From the NCBI GenBank assembly GCA_035630195.1, contig DASQLD010000305.1, positions 1 to 10,701 on the forward strand: a stretch of 10,701 nucleotides of DNA, given 5' to 3'. The DNA comes from DASQDN01 sp035630195. Lineage in GTDB: Bacteria > Acidobacteriota > Terriglobia > Bryobacterales > Bryobacteraceae. A program made the translations under genes and the position numbers. Positions 5,943 through 10,701 of this stretch are shown in pieces. The notes beneath the pieces are model-generated. The model did no database searches. It saw only the letters and a program-made list of their open reading frames with translations, and was not told the origin of the DNA. The first letter of the stretch is position 1. The number at the start of each line of letters is the position of its first letter.

Positions 5943-8153
5943 ATGCGATCTTTGTATCTAGAGCGAATTACTTTACAACAACAAATTAGTCGAATATTAC
6001 TAGCTCTCGTGAGCGTTCATGCAGCCTCCGCCGCGGAATACTTCGTTGCTCCTCAAGGCACATCGGCTGGAGACGGAAGTATCTCCAGACCATGGAATAT
6101 TGCAACGATGCTTAGTAAGACGAGCCTTATCAAAGGTGGAGATACTGTCTATCTTCGCGCCGGCACTTACCCCGAGCCGATTCATGCCAGCTTTGTTTGG
6201 AAGCACAACGGCGCTTCGGGAAATCCGATCACGCTCCGTCCTTATCGTGATGAGCGGGCTATTATCGATGGTGGTCTTCAGGTCCTTGGATCTTGGATCA
6301 CTATTCGAGATCTCGAGATCCTCAACTCGATACCACAACGAATTACTTTGGAGGCGGGTTCGTTTCCCTCCGGTATCGCGCAGACAATCGGTATTGATGT
6401 TTTCGGTCAGGGCGTAAAGGTTATTAACAATATCGTCCATGACACCAGCAACGGACTCGGTTCGTGGAAGAACGCTACCGGTACGGAATTTTACGGGAAC
6501 ATTGTCTTCTATAGCGGATGGAAAGGGCCCGATCGGGGACATGGACACGGAGTTTATGCCCAGAACCAGTTCGGAGAGCAGCACATCACCGACAACATCA
6601 TCTTTCATCAATTTGGACAAGGCATGCAGGTTTACGGATCCTCGAACACGTTCCTCAATAATTTCAGACTCGAAGGAAACATCGTGTTCAACAACGGCTC
6701 TCTTGCCAAAAATTTGAGCCGCAATATTCTCGTTGGCGGGACGGTTATCGCGAACAATCCGGTTTTGAAGAATAACTACTCGTACTACCCGACCACACGA
6801 AATCACGGCGGGGACAACAATATCGGGTACTACACCGCGGGCTATGGCTGTTCGAATGCGGTCATAGAAGGCAACTATTTCGTTTCCGGAGGCATCGGGT
6901 TGTCCTACTGGAAATGTGCAGCGACGAGCTTTAAGGAAAACACTATCATCGGTGAGACTCGCGGTTTCACAGCCAGCGCCTACCCGGGAAACACGTTCCA
7001 GCCGGTCACGTCGCGTCCGGTGGCACAGAAGATTGTTGTCCGGCCCAACCGATATGAAGCCGGCCGCGCCCACATCGCCGTATTTAACTGGCCGAAGCAA
7101 TCGTACGCGGATGTTGACATCTCCACTGCGGGCCTTTCGCTCGGTGACGCGTTTGAGATTCATGACGTGCAGAACATCTTCGGGGCGCCTGTCGCAAGCG
7201 GCACGTACTCGGGAAATCCGGTTCGTATTCCTCTGAATCTCATCGCTATGACCAATCCGATTGGAATTGCTCCTCCGGCCCATACAGATATCGAATTTAA
7301 TGCTTTCCTCCTTCGCCGCCTTGGTGGCGAGGAGAGTACGGGCGTCAAGCCTTTGCAAGTCTCCGGTGTCAGCGTATCCGATATCACGAAAAATAGCGCG
7401 GTCATCAAATGGACGACGAACCTCGCCGCCAACGCGCAGGTGGAGTACGGAATGACGACCGCCATGGGTTCGGCTACTTCGGTCACGGCTGGCGGGTCTA
7501 AGAATCATTCTCTCTTTCTTAACGGACTTACCGCAGGAGCTACTATCTTTTATCGCGTTAGGAGTGTCACCCCCGATGGCGAAGTTTCCCAACTTGGTGG
7601 TTTGCAGTTCGTAACCCTTGTGCAACCGCCGGATCCTGCACCGACTCCAGATCCCAAGCCGACACCCACACCCACGCCGGATCCGTCTCCGATTCCGACG
7701 TCCGCCCCTGCTAACGCCTATCTCAGTTACCTCGAAGCCGAGGATCAATCACGAAATGCTCCCACCGGCATGTATCTGCCGGCAGCCGACCGCTTCGTCA
7801 TCGTGTCTTCGCCGGCGGCATCGCGCGGCAAATATCTTTCATCTCCCGTCGCTGGCAAAAGCTACGTCACATTCAGCGTTGTTGCCCCTGTAGCAGGAAC
7901 TTACGCGATGTGGCTTCGTGTTCTGGCGACTCCGGCGTCGACCGGCGGTGTCTTCATTTCCGTGAACGGTGGTCCGGAACAGCTTTTCAACGCGGCGAAC
8001 GGCTCCTGGTCGACTCAATGGCAATGGACGAAGGCCCAGGTACTTACTCTGCCACGTGGGACTCACCGGATCACCATGCGGGCCAGAGACGTCCAGTTTG
8101 CTCTCGACAGGCTTCTTCTGGCCGATAGCACCTCGTTCGTTCCGGAAATTTAA
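5943..8153 (+). CDS. Secreted beta-helix protein with fibronectin III domain, Pro/Thr linker and carbohydrate-binding-like domain
   Basis: 736 aa. Residues 1-30 are a Sec signal peptide (hydrophobic ISRILLALVSVHAASA, cleavage near A30/A31). Residues 31-342 form a right-handed parallel beta-helix that aligns without a gap to residues 51-362 of the divergent 655-aa protein. It shares NIVHD (163-167), a GPDRGHGHGVYAQN motif (195-208) and NHGGDNNIGYY (287-297). Its only two cysteines, C303 and C325, match C323 and C345 of the paralogue. A beta-sandwich follows (about 365-461), then a fibronectin type III domain (about 470-558, with SAVIKWTTNLAANAQVEYG), a Pro/Thr/Asp linker (562-590) and a CBM6/35-like jelly roll (about 596-730, beginning EAE at 598-600). 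The architecture suits an extracellular polysaccharide-active or -binding protein; the enzymatic reaction, if any, is unknown. It converges on the dehydratase gene with a 40-bp gap. Confidence 0.85.
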   Translation: MRSLYLERITLQQQISRILLALVSVHAASAAEYFVAPQGTSAGDGSISRPWNIATMLSKTSLIKGGDTVYLRAGTYPEPIHASFVWKHNGASGNPITLRPYRDERAIIDGGLQVLGSWITIRDLEILNSIPQRITLEAGSFPSGIAQTIGIDVFGQGVKVINNIVHDTSNGLGSWKNATGTEFYGNIVFYSGWKGPDRGHGHGVYAQNQFGEQHITDNIIFHQFGQGMQVYGSSNTFLNNFRLEGNIVFNNGSLAKNLSRNILVGGTVIANNPVLKNNYSYYPTTRNHGGDNNIGYYTAGYGCSNAVIEGNYFVSGGIGLSYWKCAATSFKENTIIGETRGFTASAYPGNTFQPVTSRPVAQKIVVRPNRYEAGRAHIAVFNWPKQSYADVDISTAGLSLGDAFEIHDVQNIFGAPVASGTYSGNPVRIPLNLIAMTNPIGIAPPAHTDIEFNAFLLRRLGGEESTGVKPLQVSGVSVSDITKNSAVIKWTTNLAANAQVEYGMTTAMGSATSVTAGGSKNHSLFLNGLTAGATIFYRVRSVTPDGEVSQLGGLQFVTLVQPPDPAPTPDPKPTPTPTPDPSPIPTSAPANAYLSYLEAEDQSRNAPTGMYLPAADRFVIVSSPAASRGKYLSSPVAGKSYVTFSVVAPVAGTYAMWLRVLATPASTGGVFISVNGGPEQLFNAANGSWSTQWQWTKAQVLTLPRGTHRITMRARDVQFALDRLLLADSTSFVPEI

Positions 8154-8193
8154 CATCATCGTGGGCGATGGGCGGCCGTCACGTTGCCCGTCG
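8154..8193. other. Convergent intergenic spacer with a small hairpin
   Basis: These 40 bp separate the stop codons of two converging genes. CATCG-TGGG-CGATG at 8157-8170 can form a 5-bp stem with a 4-nt loop right after the plus-strand TAA. No T tract follows on either strand, so a terminator is possible but weakly supported. Confidence 0.25.
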
Positions 8194-10131
8194 CTACGAC
8201 GCAACAGCGGGCCTGGCTGAGTTTCGACCAGATCGATCAGTTCGAACGGTAGCGGTTTCCGGAATTTCATCCAGCTTCCATCGCGCATCAACCACGTACT
8301 CCGGAACGAGACGCGAGAGGTAACGCAATGTACCGGTTACGTCGCGGCGTTCGACAAGGTCGTCCAGGCGACTGATCCATCCGGCGACCGCATTCGGATC
8401 GACCGACTGACCTTTGAGGATGCTTATTTTCTGATGAGAAGTAGGAACAATCGCTTCGCCCGCCAATACAAGTTCCTCATATAACTTCTCGCCCGGTCGC
8501 AGGCCCGTATACTGGATCTCGATGTCTCTGCCTGGAACAAGGCCGGCCAATCGAATCATTTGATTGGCCAGGTCCACGATTTTTACTGGTTCTCCCATAT
8601 CGAGCACGAATACTTCCGAGCCTGCCCCCATCGTCGAAGCGAGTAGGACAAGTTGTACTGCCTCCCGAATGGTCATGAAGTAACGTCGCATGTCCGGGTG
8701 GGTCACAGTCACCGGACCTCCACCCTGGATCTGCTTTTGAAATGTGGGGATCACGCTGCCATTGCTTCCAAGCACATTTCCGAAACGAACCGAAACGAAC
8801 TTCGTTCTGTCCTTCGGGAATCCCGACAAGATTAACTCATCGAGCCTCTTGGTCGCACCCATCACACTTGAGGGATTCACTGCCTTGTCGGAAGAGATCA
8901 TCAGAAAGGATGAGACGCCGTACTCCCGCGCGATCGTCGCCAGGTTATGCGTTCCCAGCACATTATTGCGCACAGCCTCGAGAGGATACTGCTCCATAAT
9001 CGGCACATGTTTGTAGGCCGCAGCATGGTAAATCGCGTCGACGGAGTTAACGCAAATAACGTCCCGCACTCGGGCTTCATCGCGAATGTCACCGAGTGCC
9101 GCCAGGATATCGAGTTTCGGATATCGATCGCGAAGTTCTGCATCGATGCGAAATAAGTCGCTCTCTGCCTGATCAAAAAGAATGAGTCTTCTGGGTCCAA
9201 ACGACGCAACTTGGCGGCTCAATTCTGATCCGATGGAACCAGCGGCGCCGGTGACCATTACTACTTGCCCCGTCAGGCTGTCCCGAATACGGCTCTCTTC
9301 AATGTGTACAGGTTCCCGTCCCAGCAGATCAAGCACGGACACGTCTCTAATCTGCGAGGTCAGCATCTTGCCGGCAAGCAATTCACCTGTTCCAGGTATG
9401 GTCCGGCAACGTACGCCAGATGCACGGCAGTTTGCAAGCGCCTCTCGCATTTGACGCCCGCTGGCCGATGGCATTGCGATAACAATCTCGTCGATCTTGG
9501 AGCGCTTCTTACTGCATGAGTCGACGATCAGCGATGCGTCACGACCGCGTCCAAGGACCTTCACGTTCTGCAAGACCAAGCCACGTTTTCGGATCTCGTC
9601 ATCAAGAAACCCGACAACTTCGTACTGGTAGCTCGGATTCGCACGAATGTCGCGCACCAGCGTGATTCCGGCGGCGCCTGCGCCGTAGATGAGAATCCGC
9701 TTACGCCCGGAACTCGAACGCGCCGAGACGCGGGCCTCCAGATATAAGCGGACGACAAAACGAACCGAACACGTAGCCAGAAAACATAAGAGAAAATCAA
9801 TGACGTATACGGATCGTGGAAAGCCCGGTCCTAGAACAACGCGCGCAACTATCGCAAAGGCTAAGGAAGCCGCGGCATTGGCGAAGAACAGCCTGACAAG
9901 ATCTGCGATACTGACAAACTTCCAGAGGAAGCGGTTCAGCCTCGCCAAGTAGAAGACAATCCACTTCACGACAATCGCAAGGAAGAGACCAGGCACTAAG
10001 TATTGATTCTCAGCCTCCGGAATCCGGAAGTCGAAGCGGAGCAGATAAGCAGCATAAATACAGGCCGCAAATGCCACCGGCAGATGAAAGTTCAAGGCCT
10101 TGCGTACGTATGTTTTGAAAGCGCTCGTCAT
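8194..10131 (-). CDS. Membrane-bound nucleotide-sugar 4,6-dehydratase (FlaA1/CapD/WbpM/PglF family)
   Basis: 645 aa, a normal length for the long, membrane-bound members such as WbpM and PglF. Four hydrophobic segments occupy about 17-31, 44-62, 80-101 and 107-126. A first Rossmann unit follows (RILIYGAGAAG, 145-155), then the catalytic extended SDR domain with the NAD-binding TGAAGSIG (294-301), YHAAAYKHVP (368-377), SSDKA (413-417) and M424-x3-K428. Met in place of the usual SDR Tyr is characteristic of this family (SMK-type active site). RPGEKLYEEL (545-554) is another family signature. Expected reaction: NAD-dependent 4,6-dehydration of UDP-GlcNAc to the 4-keto-6-deoxy sugar at the inner membrane, for O-antigen, capsule or glycan precursors. 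It starts 12 bp after the aminotransferase stop; its AAAGGG ribosome site overlaps that stop codon, 8 nt before the ATG. The exact product sugar is inferred, not shown. Confidence 0.93.
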   Translation of the reverse strand: MTSAFKTYVRKALNFHLPVAFAACIYAAYLLRFDFRIPEAENQYLVPGLFLAIVVKWIVFYLARLNRFLWKFVSIADLVRLFFANAAASLAFAIVARVVLGPGFPRSVYVIDFLLCFLATCSVRFVVRLYLEARVSARSSSGRKRILIYGAGAAGITLVRDIRANPSYQYEVVGFLDDEIRKRGLVLQNVKVLGRGRDASLIVDSCSKKRSKIDEIVIAMPSASGRQMREALANCRASGVRCRTIPGTGELLAGKMLTSQIRDVSVLDLLGREPVHIEESRIRDSLTGQVVMVTGAAGSIGSELSRQVASFGPRRLILFDQAESDLFRIDAELRDRYPKLDILAALGDIRDEARVRDVICVNSVDAIYHAAAYKHVPIMEQYPLEAVRNNVLGTHNLATIAREYGVSSFLMISSDKAVNPSSVMGATKRLDELILSGFPKDRTKFVSVRFGNVLGSNGSVIPTFQKQIQGGGPVTVTHPDMRRYFMTIREAVQLVLLASTMGAGSEVFVLDMGEPVKIVDLANQMIRLAGLVPGRDIEIQYTGLRPGEKLYEELVLAGEAIVPTSHQKISILKGQSVDPNAVAGWISRLDDLVERRDVTGTLRYLSRLVPEYVVDARWKLDEIPETATVRTDRSGRNSARPAVAS

Positions 10132-10143
10132 GTTTTAGACCCT

Positions 10144-10701
10144 TTAACTGGCAACCGCGATCTGCGCAGTCTTGCGAAAACGCCGCACGATTTCTGTGAT
10201 CGTGTCAACAATGTATATGACCTGGTCATCCGTAAGACCAGGATAGAGAGGAAGTGAGATCAGACGCTCGTAGATCGCCAGCGCGCGAGGAACTTCCGTC
10301 GCGTGTCGCGGTCTATTCCGCTGGAAGTACGGATGGATTGGGATCGGAATAAAGTGCACGCTTGCGCCGACTCCTGCGGATCTCAAATGCCTCATGAACT
10401 CTTCCCTATCGATATCAAGGCGATTGAGGTTGAGTTTGATCATGTAAAGGTGCCATGCATGCCCCGGGTCAGTGGCATCTGGCAATTCGATGTCGTCGGT
10501 ATCTTCGAGAAGTCTTCGATACATCGTGGCGAGCCGGGTACGTTCCGCCGTAAAACTATTAAGGCGTCGAAGTTGGTGAATTCCGATCGCCGATTGAATA
10601 TCGCTCAGGTTGTACTTGTATCCGCAATCGACCACCTCATAAAACCACTTGCCTTTGTCGGTATAACGATCCCAGGCGTCCTTGCTGATGCCGTGCAAGC
10701 A
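10144..10701 (-). CDS. DegT/DnrJ/EryC1/StrS-family sugar aminotransferase, C-terminal part (5' end outside the window)
   Basis: A partial gene: 185 residues are seen, and the frame runs off the right edge with no start codon that fits the family. The visible part is the C-terminal half of a PLP-dependent, ArnB/PglE/PseC-like aminotransferase. It begins in the HGISKDAWDRY segment, continues with GYKYNLSDIQSAIGIHQL, then SVHFIPIPIHPY (substrate-site region) and the LPLYPGLTDDQV segment near the end. The PLP-binding lysine lies upstream, outside the window. Expected reaction: transfer of an amino group from glutamate to C4 of a nucleotide 4-keto-6-deoxy sugar. It is followed after 12 bp by the dehydratase that would supply that substrate, so the pair likely makes a UDP-4-amino sugar (bacillosamine-type). 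The first six bases of the visible frame may be adapter-derived, so its first two residues (Cys-Leu) are uncertain. Confidence 0.9.
   Translation of the reverse strand, partial: CLHGISKDAWDRYTDKGKWFYEVVDCGYKYNLSDIQSAIGIHQLRRLNSFTAERTRLATMYRRLLEDTDDIELPDATDPGHAWHLYMIKLNLNRLDIDREEFMRHLRSAGVGASVHFIPIPIHPYFQRNRPRHATEVPRALAIYERLISLPLYPGLTDDQVIYIVDTITEIVRRFRKTAQIAVAS

Noticed and set aside
7630..7710. Repetitive Pro/Thr/Asp-coding DNA as a possible minisatellite or mobile element edge
   Set aside because: It is in frame and typical of an interdomain linker in secreted glycan-active proteins; no flanking repeats are seen.
6000..7748. A 582-codon open frame on the minus strand opposite the plus-strand beta-helix gene
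   Set aside because: Its translation is rich in Arg, Asp and Ser and has no recognisable domain or signal, whereas the plus-strand frame has a signal peptide, several domains and a 53% identical paralogue. It is an antisense shadow.
8194..10158. Both the dehydratase and the aminotransferase end in AVAS
   Set aside because: The codons differ (GCTGTTGCGTCG versus GCGGTTGCCAGT) and the surrounding sequence is unrelated; four residues can match by chance.

Overview
The window looks like part of an exopolysaccharide / secreted-protein locus from a Gram-negative soil- or sediment-type bacterium of moderate GC content. The best guess is Acidobacteriota (Bryobacterales / Solibacter-like). That guess is from memory: it rests on the style of the secreted proteins (choice-of-anchor D repeats followed by a beta-sandwich tail, a small Ig-like protein with a glycine-rich C-terminal membrane helix, beta-helix proteins with a C-terminal carbohydrate-binding-like domain). 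No rRNA or other marker gene is present to confirm it.

Layout, left to right. Positions 68-5716 on the minus strand hold four tightly packed genes, transcribed right to left from about 5716. They encode a secreted right-handed beta-helix protein (655 aa), a small Ig-like membrane-anchored protein (196 aa), a secreted beta-propeller-like protein (308-309 aa) and a secreted protein with four ASH/choice-of-anchor D repeats (711 aa). The first gap is 32 bp; the other two junctions are stop/start overlaps, so this is probably one operon. A 226-bp divergent intergenic region (5717-5942) follows, unusually rich in dyad symmetry. On the plus strand, 5943-8153 encodes a second beta-helix protein (736 aa), a clear paralogue of the 655-aa one with an added fibronectin type III domain and a Pro/Thr linker. 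Converging on it from the right (minus strand) are a membrane-bound nucleotide-sugar 4,6-dehydratase of the FlaA1/CapD/WbpM/PglF family (8194-10131) and, upstream of it, the C-terminal part of a DegT/ArnB-type sugar aminotransferase (10144-10701, running off the window).

How they may work together: dehydratase plus aminotransferase is the standard pair for making a UDP-4-amino-6-deoxy sugar (bacillosamine-type) for a surface polysaccharide or glycan. The beta-helix proteins resemble polysaccharide-binding or -modifying proteins and carry likely carbohydrate-binding domains. The other three secreted proteins look like cell-surface or structural partners. No transposase, tRNA, CRISPR array or clear intrinsic terminator was seen.

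The most interesting structure is around the start of the 655-aa gene. A 24-bp palindrome and a 12-bp exact inverted repeat are nested so that the ribosome binding region and start codon would lie inside a closed stem. The extreme left end of the window matches the Illumina P7 adapter and is probably not genomic.
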